Positions 13,101-26,465 of a stretch of DNA of 64,000 bases are shown piece by piece; the stretch's first letter is position 1; the number at the start of each line of letters is the position of its first letter. The stretch spans positions 23,036,943 through 23,100,942 of the forward strand of contig CM039211.1 in the NCBI GenBank assembly GCA_008360975.2. Direction: 5' to 3'. Position numbers and translations under genes: made by a program. The DNA comes from Lichenostomus cassidix (lineage: Eukaryota > Chordata > Aves > Passeriformes > Meliphagidae). The notes beneath the pieces were generated by a model, which was not told where the DNA came from, did no database searches, and saw only the letters and a list, made by a program, of their open reading frames with translations.

Positions 13101-16100
13101 TTGCAGACTGGGATGTATCAAAAGTTTATATATGCATCAGGGAGGGAAACAACAAGAAGGGCAGTAGGTTACTAAATCAAATGGTCAGTGCTGGAAAAAG
13201 AACAGAGATGAACTAAATATTAGTAGATGTAGACTAGAAACTAGAAACTCTTGAGGATCAGACTAACACCACCATGGCAACAGTGGGGACAAATTTTTTA
13301 AAAGTTTTTTAAGACAGAGTTTGAATAATTTCATGAAGAAGATGAGCTGTCATGCTTTCCTGCCATGAAAGGTGATGGGACCAGATGACACAGGAAATCT
13401 TGTTTCCTTCTTCTCTCAGTCCATTTCATAACATGCATTTGTTAAAGTTTCTGAAGCAGTTGTGCAGTGGGGCCTCAGATACTGCAAATGGAAAGCACAT
13501 TTGTGGATTTGAACTGCGCACAAAAACTGTTTCAAACTGTGAGCTGAACAAATTTCACAGGATTAGGAGGGGGGTTGTTGATCTGGTGGCTTGCTAGCTG
13601 ACCACCCGAGGTACATATGATGCTTAGGTATGATGCTGCAGTGTCAGTTTATGCTGTGTAATGTGTGTGTTTGTTTCAGTTGGAATCTGAATCCAGACAG
13701 ATACAAATCACTTTTTCCTTTCTTTTTACTGAGATTACTCTTCAGCCATATCATCAGACAGAGAACCAAACCAAACATGGCCAGGGCAGAGGTGAGCAGG
13801 ATAATAGCAATTCCTTTCTCCTGGAGTGCACTGCCGTGTGACTGTGGCTGCCTGCTCTCCTTGCGTCAGTATCCAAACCACAGTGCCAGCACCTTTCAAG
13901 TGCTGCTGGGCTAATGAAAAGCCTGTTTTTCCATGGTAAGTTACACAGGATCCCAGCTGTTGTCATCTAAGTGCTTGTGATATTTTCTGCTAAACCACGA
14001 GAGGTTGCAGTTCCATGATTAGTGCATAATCTCTTGTGTAGACAGCCCGGGGACACAGTTGGCATATTACCTAGACGGGGACACCCTAGACAAGCTGAAA
14101 AAGAGATCTGTTAGGCAGTCACTCAGTATTTTCCAAGACAGACAATGTGCATAAATTCCATTCTGTCTTCTGTTCCTGTTGTTCCTTTTATGCTGGGGGT
14201 CTCAGAGTTTGGATGATCTCTCTGTCTTCCCCTCACAGCTGTTCCAGTCAGGATTTTAAGGGAGTTCCCTCTTCTACTAAGAGTTTCAGGATTCTTGTCA
14301 TCTTTCCCATTTGTAAAAATGTTTGGCTTTTGGTCTTTCAGAGGTTAAAAGGTGATCAAGCAGCAGTTGTGTCTGTTTTGAAAAGAATATGAGAGAGAAT
14401 TCAGGATTTCCTGCTTAGGGAGAGCCATGCTAATACCAGTGAATGAGCCCAGTCTGAAGCTCATTGCACTCAGCCAGGTAACCACTTAATCCCTTGTGTT
14501 GTGAGAACCTAGAGCTAAACTGGGGATTGCATAATGTCTTCTTCCCGTGTTTTTGGTGGCAGGATTTGTTTGACAACATGCTATGAAGCTCTTACACACC
14601 AAGTCAAGTAATTTTCTGTATGATGTGAAAACAATTCATGCCTCACTATCATCACTAGTTGTTTGCAGTGCACAGATTGATGTATTCAAGGGGAGTTTTG
14701 CAGTCAGCAGCTGTTAAGATCTCAGCCTTCATGATCTCATGCATTCCTCCTGAAAGATGCAGTCAAGAATCACAGTCATGTATAGCTGCAGAGCATTTGG
14801 ACAAAATACCTCTTTCTTATACCCTTTCTTACTTTTTTTTCCTTTCAAACAGAAAGTAGAAAATTGTGCTCCCCAAGTTCTTTCTGTTTATCTGAATTAA
14901 TCTTTCCAGACAGTGTTAGTCCAGCCCATAGTCACCTGGTTAGTATTACTTGTTTTCACTTGAAAATATTCTAAAAAAGTATTTATCTTGTGATTAAACA
15001 AGTTTTTCTAAGTATTGAGAAAATTATTTAGTACTGGGCAGCTTGTTGCCTATGCTCTTACTCAAATACTCATGTTATTTCTCCTTGGAGCACCTAGTAC
15101 TAGCTGGTAGTCTAATCATTACACACTCTTGTTTTCCCAGAGATGGCACTTTTTTTTTTTGTAAGGAAGATGGACATTGAATAATAGCAGTGTTACATCC
15201 ACAGAGGTGTACCAGAAAACAATGGAGATGGGTTTTGTAGGGAGAAACAATTCATTTTTTAGACTGACTGAAAAAAAAAGAAAAAACCCCAATGTTTTGG
15301 GCTCAGCACCCAATCATCAGCACACCTGCATGATAACTTGACTTACTTCCACAAAGTCACAGGATGTTTTCTAGCTTTGGATGCTCCAGGCTTCACATCC
15401 AGGCTCCAGACAAAACTTTGCTGCTTTTTTTTCAAGCTTCTCCATTTGTGTATGAAAATTTGCTTAGCCTTTGGGATATGTGATTGGAAAAGACAGGCTG
15501 TGTCTTTTCAAAACATGTTGCTGATACTGCATGTTTTTGGTGTACTATCTGACATCTTGCATATATTGTCTGATGATAAAGATAACTTTGAATCTAAACT
15601 TTTGTGTCATATATAAAGTGGGGATTATGAAATGTTGTGCAACAGAAGAGGTAAGATTAACAAAATGATAAGTTTAATTCAGGAGATTTAGAGACTGCCT
15701 GCTTTAAAATTTCTGTATTACCCCTTTCCAACCTGGGGGCAGGAATGGAAAATGAGGTTTTTATACCTGTAGAAGGATTCTTGCCGTAGGAAGGGAGGAG
15801 CAGCAGTACAGTAGTACTGAATAATAGTAGTAAAAATAATTATAAAAAAGCAACAATACTAGAAATACCTGTCACTCTTTCCTGAGGAGCTCACCAGGCA
15901 GAATTCTTGGGCTTTCTTGTTCAGTTCTGCAGTTTTTGTTTTTGCAATAAAGTGCTCATGACATTCAGAAGGAGACTAGGCAAGATTAGACTCCTGAGTA
16001 CTATTGCCCAAATTTCAGATCACCAAACCATGTATTCTGCAATTGTCAAACTGTGTGATTATTTAAAGTCTTTGAGTGCTCATGGCCAAGACTGAGAGAT

Positions 16101-16663
16101 CCTGTGGCTCCTATGTGGGAGTGTCTTGTGCCAGCCAGGCTACGTCCTGTACGGCAGGTGGGAATGGTTCCCTGCCCTATGTAAGGGAATAAATAACAGG
16201 ACACAGTGATGCCTTATTTCTCATACACCATTTCTGTGTTTGCACACCCATGTAGCATGGACAGAACCAAAGGCATTTCAGGAAATTTCAAATTCCCCTG
16301 TATCAAATGTCAGAAGTGGTGAGCAGAGGAAGTGAAGCGGAGGTCTTCCTCACTCGCCTGGGACTGTATCTGTAATACACTCTACTGCATGAACCATTGC
16401 ATTTCAGGGGGGCACTGAGGGACCAGGAAGATGCAGTGAAACATTTTTATGGGCAGTAGAATAAAAAAAGAAACTTTGAAATCTTGGATGCCTTTTCTTC
16501 TTGGGTTCTTTGGATACCAAAAGCAAAAAGATACAATATGGGTACTTACCTCTTTCACTGATGTTATGTGAGAGAATAGTTCTGAGGTCTTCAAAGAAGG
16601 AGATAAATTAGCAGGTGTCCTCATAAGCACACTCTTTGCACACAACTCAAAAAACTATGCTTT

Positions 16664-16762
16664 AGACATTTTACTGATAAAAGACACTGTGATATTAAGT
16701 GATTTTTCCAAGATGTCAGAGCCTGGGGTTGGATTTGATCTCATAAATTCCAGTCTAATATT
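16664..16762 (-). repeat. MIR/L2-like ancient repeat remnant
   Basis: The order attttactgataaaaga, ttaagtgatttttccaagat, gtcagagcctgggg, ggatttgatct, attccagtct follows the reverse complement of the MIR/L2 core (attttacagatgagg ... taagtgacttgcccaaggtca ... gcagagctggg ... atttgaaccc ... gactcc). It is old and heavily diverged. MIR and L2 3' tails cannot be separated by eye. Confidence 0.65.
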
Positions 16763-17119
16763 TAGACACATGCATTTTTCACAGCAGGAGGTTTTATCTC
16801 TTTGGTGCAGTGTCTCATCTTCTTTACTCATGGACAAATGGAAGACAAACAACTGTCCTGGCTTCATCAGCTGAATAAGTTCTTAACTTTATCCTAAGGC
16901 TTTGTATTTATTGGGAAATAAAAGAAGGAGTAGAAAAGCAGCACTAGTAAATCCTGTGCTGTCAGAGTCTCACAGGAAGTTGAATGACCCTTGCTTGAGA
17001 AACAAAAACCACAGAATGTGGGTGTGATATTTATTGGTACGTGCTTTGCATTCTCCTCCAAGGACCGATTGAGTTTTGCATCGCTACTGTAAATCCTGGC
17101 TACCTTTTCCAAGAAGATT

Positions 17120-17500
17120 TCAACACTAGCTCTTCTCGGACAGCAAGCCGCCGGAGAGAAATGCTGTGAGGGTTAGTACTTTCACTTCCGAGCCCTGGAA
17201 AGCTCTCCCCTGGTGTTAATGACTTTCGGTGAAAGGGAAGAATGATGGGCTTTCAGACACAGTGGGCATTCATTAGCATGTACTCTCTGTCAATAGACCC
17301 GGCTTGGATGGCACAGTCACATCTCTGTGGCTTCCCTTTTAGTGCATCTGTTTGTTTGCTCTTTCTCCCTGAAGACAAGTCAACAATTGCATTGACTTTC
17401 TGATCTTCATATGCGAATGTTTATATTAACATCAGCAGCTCTGTGATCTCATTTAAAATTGGCTGTGGGCTGAAGATGTTTTAGTAGTCCTGGGTTTTTT
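17120..17500. promoter_or_regulatory. Candidate conserved non-coding element
   Basis: The stretch begins with five CpGs in about 90 bases, including gccgccgg, in otherwise CpG-poor sequence. It continues as complex, repeat-free sequence with attagcat and homeodomain-like TAAT cores. The first ATG after the CpG patch (17161) meets a stop after two codons, so it is not an obvious coding exon. Conservation is suspected from texture only. Confidence 0.2.
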
Positions 17501-17981
17501 TAATTAAAAAGAAGGAAAAGTCTAGAATGAAAGGGGGAAAAGATGGCTAACTTTGGCAGAAAATAAGCAAATTATATTTGTATGGGTGTAGGGTCATAAA
17601 AGTTCAGTATGCATTTTTAATTGTTTACTTGCATGAATTCTTTTTCCTTAATGCAAAAGATGTAAAAGTGGCTTCAATGTGTTGTTCACAGTTAATTAAC
17701 TGTTCTAAATATGGCTGATTTATCACAGTATTTTCAGCTAGCTTGTTTCTGAGCTATTCAAGAGCACTCAGTTCTTCTACTAAGAAGATCAAAGATCAGA
17801 GGTCTTCTTTTTAAAAAGCTTATTTAATATTCTATATTAAGGCAAAACATTTTGTCATTAGTATTTTCCTCAGGATCTCTTAGGTTTCAGGTGTTTTTGC
17901 AGACTTAGTTCACTGTCAAGTCTGCAGAACTGTATCTTAGTACTTAGGTTGATCCATTCTGTGCCTATATTCTAATTTCAC

Positions 17982-18026
17982 TTTAGAGTTTAAATACTGT
18001 GGTATTTAGAGTTAAATACTGTGGTA
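17982..18026. repeat. Tandem duplication, 23 + 22 nt
   Basis: tttagagtttaaatactgtggta, quoted here as tttagagttt and aaatactgtggta, occupies 17982-18004. It is repeated at 18005-18026 with one T deleted. Confidence 0.9.
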
Positions 18027-20179
18027 TAGACTTCATCATATAGGTAATGAACAAGACACACAGCCTTTAACAAGAGAAAAAGAAAGAAAGTGATGAAGAA
18101 CGTACAAGATGAAGATGTGTTCAGACAGGCTAATTTGTTTGCCGCACCATTTGTTTGCAAATCTGGCCATGGGAAGTTTCAAAGGATGTGTAGAACGACC
18201 ATTTCTCACCGAAATCCACAGTCCTACCCTTGGTCATATTTAAGTAACTTAATGTTACTTCAGCAGAAGGCAGCACTTCCTCCATCTTGTGTTCTAACCT
18301 GAGTTCTCCTGTAACCCATGTTAGTCCAAACATCAGGTGTGTTTGTTGTTTGCCAAGTACTTGGTGAAATCAGTGCTTTAGTAGCGTCTAGGTGTTTTTC
18401 CTGGCTGTCTGTCCCTTCACTGTCAAGAAAGACAAAATATTTATGAGGAGGTACATTTTCTCAGAGAATTTCCTTAACAAAATAATCAAGTGTGTGAGAG
18501 TGCTTCTGCTGGTATTTGTGCTCCAGTAGGACTCACAGAACTCTGTTATACAGCTTTCTGTACATTGAGCTGAGGGGGGAGCAGTGCTGTGCACAGTCTC
18601 AGTCCTCAAGAGCTTCAGAGACAATTCTTGTACAGTTCTTCCTGCATCCCAGTAATTTGGGTGGCAGGGCTGCAGTAGAACTACTGGAGATAAAATGCTG
18701 AAGATCACTGAGTCAAATTTGAATCAATATAAATCTAAAATTACTGCTTCTTTGTCTATCAAAGCTGAAGAAAGGAACCAGGATAATGTAGTTGATGGAC
18801 GTGTTTGTAAGGATTTGGATCTGTGATAGTTTGTGCATACAAACAGCTGCCATAAAAGAAAAGTGAATGTGGCAGTGGTGTGTATATGGCATCCCACTGT
18901 TCCCTGGGCAGGAGTAGGGTTCATAAGTACCTTTTCAGTTCATCACTGAAATAACATAAAAGCAGAAAATAACTGAGCTTTGCAATTTTACCCATTTAAT
19001 GTCTTTGAGAATAGGCCTTGTTCTCTTACTGAAAAAGTGATAATCCATTAAGGAAAATTTAGCCACTAGCAAGGCTGCAATATATGTTATTTCTAATGTT
19101 GCAAAGACCTCACTTTGAGGTAATTTGGAGAAAACCTTTCAGTCTCATTTAGGGTGGTAATTTTATTTAATGTAGTAGTTGTAACATGAGAGTGATCATA
19201 GCAGCTTCTGTGTGAATTTATTCAGCAAAATCATACCAATTGCCAAGTAGAGGTCAGGATGCCAGAGACAGGGACAGGAGGGAATCTCTCCTGACAGGAG
19301 GAAGAGGGATTTCCTTTCAGTCAGGCTAAAAGGTAATAGCAAAACTAAAGAAGGCAAAGTTACAGTTTGTCTCTCATAGCTGGACTTGTGAAGCAGAGTG
19401 GAATGCCTGCAATAGAAATACTAACAAACTCAAGATTTGCAGGAGAAGGAGCAACCCTGCCATGACATGCCGTCTACCGTTGTCTCCTCCAAGAAAAGGA
19501 GTGGGAGGTTCAAAGGTTATCATCCTATTTATGCTAATTGAGTTTGAGCTAAGCTCTTCCCGAGGAAAAAAGCCTCTTATTGAATTACTTATTCAGTTCC
19601 TCGGGGTGCAAGTGGAATGGCTGTAACACTGTCTTAGAGTCTGCTCGAATGGCCCTTGAAGAGTACATCTAAAAGATTTCTCTTCGTTAAAGCATCCCTC
19701 AGATGCAAAGCAGCCCGGAGACCTGAGAGATTTGTGTGCCTTTTGCTATTTGTCTGTCTTCAAAAGGGGCCAAACATGTTCAGGTACACAGCACCCTGGC
19801 AGGTCCTCTGCTTGTCCATGGAGCAGGGTTTGAGGGTAAGAACGATTTATTTTCATAACATTGTTAAACAACCATAATTTGTAGTTGTATGAATGTGCTG
19901 TGAAGGGGAAGCAGCATTAGAGCTACTTACACAGAAAATTAAGGATCTATAGGGATATGTCTTGTTCATTCCTTCATTGTATGTATCCATATTGCTGTAA
20001 CTTGAGGGAACAGGTCAGAAGTTCTGCGAAAACATGTTGTGTATTTTTATATGTCTCTAGATTTATATTCATGTATCAAACGTACATCACTGTGTACTTC
20101 TATGTGGGAAAACATTGTTAATAATTTTAATTTCCATAGGCCCTTCTATCCTTAAGCTTTTGAAAGGTTTATAGAGGTG

Positions 20180-20330
20180 GATTAATGAATTAAACCTCAT
20201 AGCAGTCTTAGAAGACACATGCTAAGGTAGGATTGCAGTCTGGATAAGTATTTCATTCAAGGTCATGCATCAAGTCAGCAGCAGATAGGGGAATGAAATC
20301 CAGAACTTCTGATTCTGAGTCACTCTAGTT
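20180..20330 (-). repeat. MIR/L2-like ancient repeat remnant
   Basis: Blocks in order are attaaacctcatagcagtct, taagtatttcattcaaggtca, agcagcagataggg, gaatgaaatccagaacttct and gattctgagtcactct. They parallel the reverse complement of the MIR/L2 core (ttaatcctcacaacaaccct ... taagtgacttgcccaaggtca ... gtaagtggcagagctggg ... gattcgaacccaggtcttct ... gactcc). It lies in the same orientation as the copy at 16.7 kb. Confidence 0.65.
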
Positions 20331-22279
20331 GCTTAAGAATTGTTAGTTGTCTTCTAAATTGGATTTTCTTCAAAACCTTTAGTCCTGAGGATTCATGAAA
20401 GTACAATTAACTGTAGCAGTAGAACAGCTATGGTCAAGATCTGAAAAGCGTAACCTTAAATTGATTTGGCTGTCATTATTTGTGCATTTATTCTTGCAGT
20501 ACCTGGCAGTATTCTTTTCCATGAAACCAGTCTACTAGTCTCTGATGGCATTTAATATGAAAGAGTTAGTTTGCAATTCAAAAATACCTATTGCATTTCC
20601 TCAGCTCTCCTGATTTTATCACAACTCTTTAAATACTTGGTATGGCTTTTCTTTCCAAAAGTAAAAAAATGACACAAAGACCTTTAAACTTTGAAAATAG
20701 GTTTATAACCTCAGAAATTGCAACAAAATACTGAAAATTATTGTTTCTAAATACTGTCTCCTGATCTGTCTTTTTTTGTCTTGCTCCTTGAAAGAGTCAA
20801 ATCAAAATTAAAGTGTTATTTGCACCATTTTGTTCTTACACCTAGCAAGACTTATATCTCACTAGTTTTTATGATTTTTGAAGACTGATTTTTTGTATCA
20901 GTCTCTTTAGGAAGTGTGTACTTATAAACAGAATGAGCAAGACCTATGTACGCAGGTGGTTTTCTATACAAGGACAGTTTGCATTTGTTGTTGCTAAGTC
21001 CATTTTGACTATTCCCTTTCTAATCCTTTTATCTTAAAGGATCCAACTATACAGATTGTATAGATCACTTATCAGCCATTATGTAATCTTCTTTGGGATG
21101 GAGGTAGGATTTTGTACTGTAAAAAGGGTGGCCCAGGACTTTCAAAGGGCCAGGATTTATGCAAATCTTTCTTCTGGAAAAGGTTCTCAGCTGGTTATTG
21201 AAGTTCTTTCAGCAGAAACTTTAATTTCTCAACTATTCCTTACTATATCATAAAAGCTTACTTCTGGATAAATATAAATCTGCAATGTATGTATTTCACA
21301 ATTAGCAGTTATCTAACCACAATTTTTGCAGAAGTTTCTCCCTTCTTTTTCCCCCTGGTATCTTAATCAAGCATCACTGAAAAAAAATACTCAGAAAGTC
21401 ACTAAGTACTTTTTTTGTCCTTTTTCTGTTTTAACATAGACAGTTCCACAGTCATAAGTTACAGCATATCTGAGACACCCAGTATATCACCCAGAAGCTA
21501 TAGATGAAAAGAAAATTTGGCCATGTGTCCAGTGGGTCCCTGAAGGCATGGCATTCTTCATTGAATTCTATGCTGTACAGAGCTGTTCAAGTACTAGAGC
21601 AATGATAATAAATTTTGGTTGTTTGTATCCAAATGCATTAAGATGTCAGAAAGCAGAATGCCAGCTGCCAGCATTGGCTGCAGTGCAATCTCTGGGCTTC
21701 AGTTCAGGGTATTGCCTAAGCCAAAAATGAAACAGGGTGCCTGGGGAACACTCACATCAAATGAAATCAAGTGCCCACTTGCTGTCAAAAAAGGTTAAAA
21801 GATTAAATACATTTACTGTCCTTGGAGTACAGTATTGTGGTTGTGATAGCAGCTCAGATAGGAATATGTGTATTTCTGTTCTAATTGAAATCACTCAGGA
21901 GGATGGCCACTTCATTGAAATAAGTGATACTCTCAGTGATATTGTCAGCTTCCTTTCCATAATTGCTTACTCAAAATCAGCCAGATATGTCTTCTCCCAA
22001 AAAAGTGATACTGCATCCCTATATGGATGAAGTAATGCCTGCTATGACTGTGCCAGGCTGTGAAGTCATAGCCTGCTGTCTGCATACCAGGCATTCATAA
22101 CACATGTGCACAGACTACTATCCAGGATCAAGCTGGGAAGTGTTATGGACAGCTGTGCTCAGAAAGCCTGAATTCCACAGGACTTTCTCTGGATAATGCT
22201 GGAATGGTTGAAAACTTCAAGTGTGGCAACAATGTGGAAGGCATCCATAGCTCCCCATGTACAAATCTGGCTTCTAGGT

Positions 22280-22465
22280 GTTTAAAGTAATCAGTGAAAT
22301 TTAATATAAATATTTGGATTTGTTACTTATTTGCATTTCTCTATTGCAATGAGTCAATCTAGTCAAGCCAGTGATGAGTTTCACATTACCTTTTGCCTAT
22401 GCAGGCAGACACTGTTGTACATTAATATTTATTAAATCATATTAATTAGACAGCTGATGAAAGTA
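22280..22465. promoter_or_regulatory. Candidate conserved non-coding element (octamer, TAAT, E-box)
   Basis: The stretch contains an ATTTGCAT octamer (22329-22336), repeated TAAT cores, and TAATTAG (22443-22449) followed directly by a CAGCTG E-box (22451-22456). It is repeat-free and AT-rich, as vertebrate developmental enhancers often are. Function and conservation are inferred from composition only. Confidence 0.22.
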
Positions 22466-25400
22466 TACTGTCAATCTTGCTGGAGGAAGGCTGCAGTATT
22501 TCTTCTCTTTTAGGGCCAGCCAAAGTCACCATTTTGCATTTCATACTTGGAAGACTGTCCAGCTCACCTTTGCATGTGATCAGCACTCAGGCTTACAGCC
22601 TGCTTCTGCTGAAGCCACAGCAAAACTCTCCTTGATCTGGACTAGTGCAAGGTTGGGTGTACAAAGATAGTGTGACAGTAGTTTGAAGGTACTATTTATA
22701 GAGATGCCAAAAGTGGAGAAGTTTTGCCAAAACGTCATTGGAGGGGGCTGTGAGTTAGCACAGGTATGATTAGTGAAATGGCAGGGCCACCTCTGGTCTC
22801 CTGGTACATAGCAAAACTGCTCTAAGACTCATTAGGGGTGCATCCAGGCAGTGCAGCAGTACTGCTAATTTGTTTTAATGAATATTGCTCATTTAAAAAG
22901 CTGTAATTTGTGCAAAGTAAGGAGGAACTGCAGGAACATAAATTCCCTAAAGCAGAGTCACAGTCTTTCCAGGTGTGTGACTAAAGGACATCATAAGCCT
23001 TACCAGAAAAAAATAAAGGCTGTAAATCATTACAGTTCTGCAGTTGCTCCCTTGGGCTTGACATTCTGACTTTTACTGACCTGTTGAGTCTCTGTGTTTG
23101 CATTAAATTGTTTTGAATTAGATCAGGAAAAAAAAGAAAAGGTCTTAACAGTAAAGGTCGATGTGATCCTTTAATATTGTTGAGGTGAATTTGGTTGGGC
23201 TGGGTGGTGCTTTTCTTTTACACATACATTTGTTAGTTCTAGCATCTCTAGATTTTTATATTTTGTTATGTGATGTGATGTGATAAAGATAGAATTTGGA
23301 AGAAATACTCGTTGTTCTTACCTGCAAATAATATGTTTCTAGCTGGTGGTTCCTGGACTCCAACTACCACTTATTAACTATGGCATGGAAAGCCAATGCA
23401 TTTTCGTACTTAACCAAAAGTGTTCTCATTATGTCTCCAGTGATTCAGATGAATCAACTCCTGGCTGCTTCTCTTCAGACTAAAGAGCTGATATAATTTC
23501 TTGACATTTTTCAGGCAGGAGAAGCCTGAGAGTGGTATCTAACATTATTCCCCAGCCCTTATAAGAACCTATGTTCCCAGGAAAATAAATAGCACTGCAC
23601 TGTGAAAAACAATCATCTTGTCTTGCAAGTGAAGTGGTGTTTTCAGATTGGTGATTTGTCATGATAGCAAGTAAATACAAAAGCATCCTACAAGAAGCTG
23701 ACTTGTTCTTCACATAATGTACTAGCAGAAGATGACTCTAGTGGCATAGACTTGGATCAGGCACTGCCTGTCCTCTTCTCAGCATAAAAGGTTCTAGCTA
23801 AGAACCTCAGTGTCCTATAAGGTAAACAGAAGAATGAGCCATGAATGCCCACCATGGCTGGATGGTACTTGCTTGCACAGAAGTTGTTCTATCCTCTGTA
23901 ATTACTGCCTTTTTTTGTGTGTTTTGTTTTGTTTTGGTGTGTTGGAAAGTGAGCACTTTGCTGAAAATCAGAGTTCATGTGACTGAAGGAGCCTAGAAGA
24001 ATTTTGAAAGAGTAACTAACTAAAGGAATTTTTACAGAATTCTGAAGAGCAAAGAAAATATTCTGGTTTTTTCTGGTAGCAGAGAAAAGCTTGGAAAAAA
24101 GTCATACTCACTGCTAAGAATTTAAAAACATGAGAAAAATAAAAAGGGCCACATAGCTACATTTTTGTGCTGGCAATTCTTGGCTTCCTGGGACTTCAAT
24201 AATGACATCTGAGCAAATGGAATTATTTTTATTGCTGTATGATGAGGGAGCTTTAGTTCCATCGAGTGCCAGCAATACCTGTTTGTGCACATTATTAGAG
24301 TAACCTGGGTCATTTAATCTCTGCTGTTGCTAGTCACTCTGTGACACACTATACATAAACCACTTCTATGTTGTTGTTTCTGTTTCTACGTGATGCCTGT
24401 CTGCCTTTCAAAAGTGTTTCCACGTCTCTTCAACTTCCTTTTTCCTTCTTAATTTTCAGTCTTTTAATGCTGACCCAAAGGAACACAGGTGGGCTCTCAC
24501 TGCCCTTTGTTTTTCATGTGACCAAGAGACTGGAGATGGCAGAAGGGAATGAGATAAATTGGGGAAAGAAGGATTGATGATACCACCAGATTTCCTGACC
24601 TGTAAACAGAAGCTGTCCAACAGAAGTTTCTTAATCTGTTTTGAGCTGTCCACCATGTTCACTGTCCTCATTCAGTGAGAAGGACTTCCAAGTCTTCTCA
24701 AGAGCATTACAAGTGTTATGTTTTAGCTGCTGTGTACCTTCATTGCAGTTTTCTGGCAGTAAATTAGAAATTCTGATTATGTGGTCATAGATTTATTCTG
24801 GGCAATTTTGGTATAAATTCTAAATAATTAAAACTTGTCTCCAGTTTCCATTAGAATATCTTTGCGTGTTTTGTGCTGGGAAAGCATACATGGATATAAA
24901 TACAAAAACACTGAGCTTTTGATTAACTCAATTTTTGAATCATAATTCCTGGAAAAAGAACTTGTCCAAGCCATGGCAGTCATCAGGGAAAACAGTTCTT
25001 CAGCAAAGTCACAGTAAAATATGTCATTAATCATTACCCACCCACATCTAGGCATCATATCACCAGACACCTCAGTGGAGGAAGGAACAGTACTGTTGAT
25101 ACTCATGACTCACTATATTCATGGGTTATAAAGTTAAAGCATCAGCTGTGATCCCATTATGACTGGCATTGTGACAAAGACTAGTGGATTTCCCTAAACT
25201 GATTTTTGTTTGGATTACTGCTTATCTTTTAGAAAAACATCCAGTTTTGATTCCACATGTCCTATAAGGGAGCATTAATCACAGCCCTTAATAAATTGTT
25301 CCCTTCATTAATTATAATCATTGCTAAGATCTTCCTGTTAGAAAATAGGCACTATTTTACTCATGGTCTTCCTTGAACACTTCCCAGTGCAATCAGAAAT

Positions 25401-26224
25401 GTCTTGTGCTCCTTCCTTTTCTGAGGGTTTGGTTTTGTCTGAAGATTGCAGAGTGATTAGGAGGGGTTTTTTGTTTGTTTTTTATGTTGCATAACCTGTG
25501 AGGTTGGAAGAAGTTCTGTCTTAAAGCTTTAATTACAGTCTACCTAAAAAAACTTCTCTCTCTCTTCCTTCAAGTCTTACCCTTGAGATGCCAGCACACA
25601 CCTGTGGCTTAGAACAGTAATGTTGATGGCATGTGCATGACCTCCACTTTTCATTCATACTGCTTTCATCTTGTTGTCACCTGGTACTGCACCCTGCCTT
25701 CATGTGTCCACCCTTTGCTAAGCTCTGGTTGGAGGCTGTGACCAGGTTATTTTTGCTGTTTTAAACTAGGATATTGTCTAGTACATTGAGGTCTCCATCT
25801 GAGCTGTGCTGAGAGCTTCTGAGCATTAATCAGATTTCCTGATGAAATGGTCAAGGTGAAGTGTCTTGGTTAAGAGTTCTTTTCTCAGTTTCAGCCTAGT
25901 TTAGGGCTGTCTCTTTATGACCATTTCCACTACAAAATTGGCAGGTGTGTTGACATCAGACACAGGCAAACTCATACTCGGGGTTGGATGAGGACCATTG
26001 GCAGCCACTCGCAGCAGTTCTGAGCTGAACCCAGGATCTCTATGGACTCCAGCATGAGTTACTAGGCCAGAATGGTACTTCTCCCAAACCCAGGAGTGAG
26101 GTGTCTGTATGCAAACCAGAGTGGTGATGGGGGATGCAGCACAGAGTCTGGGTGAGCTCCACTTTGAAGACATGCCCTTAATTATGCTGCAGGTTTGGGC
26201 AGTGCTTCTGTAATAGTTGGCTGT

Positions 26225-26465
26225 TGAATCACCTCACAAAGCTATGATCTTTTCTTTATCCTTTTTGAGACGCTAATTGGTAAGAAGAGTTGTCGGTGCT
26301 AACTGATAAGCACATTAGCCATGTTGTTACTTAGTTGCTGAGATGTTCACAATTCCTTAATTGAAGGCACATATTTCCTTTGGGTAATTTCTGCTTAGCC
26401 GACTTACTCAGCAATGCTCTGTCCACATGTGTTTCCTGAAATTATCAGCTGACATAATACAAAAT
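26225..26465. promoter_or_regulatory. Candidate conserved non-coding element
   Basis: A repeat-free AT-leaning stretch contains cgctaattgg, gctaactgataagcacatta (GATA core) and aaattatcagctgacata (inverted GATA core joined to a CAGCTG E-box). Motif density is the only support. Confidence 0.2.

Larger units (their letters stand above)
7935..16663. other. Non-coding stretch, probable intron
   Basis: No exon was recognised. Two patches are richer in G and C (about 8150-8420 and 11960-12110), the second one purine-rich. Both lack a usable exon with splice borders and family motifs. A short TG microsatellite and a 19-nt tandem duplication are listed separately. A possible but unconvincing MIR-like scrap lies near 12370-12395. 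Confidence 0.55.
16763..20179. other. Non-coding stretch, probable intron
   Basis: No exon was recognised. It includes a short CpG-containing patch followed by an apparently low-decay stretch at about 17120-17500, and a tandem duplication near 18.0 kb, both listed separately. Confidence 0.55.
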
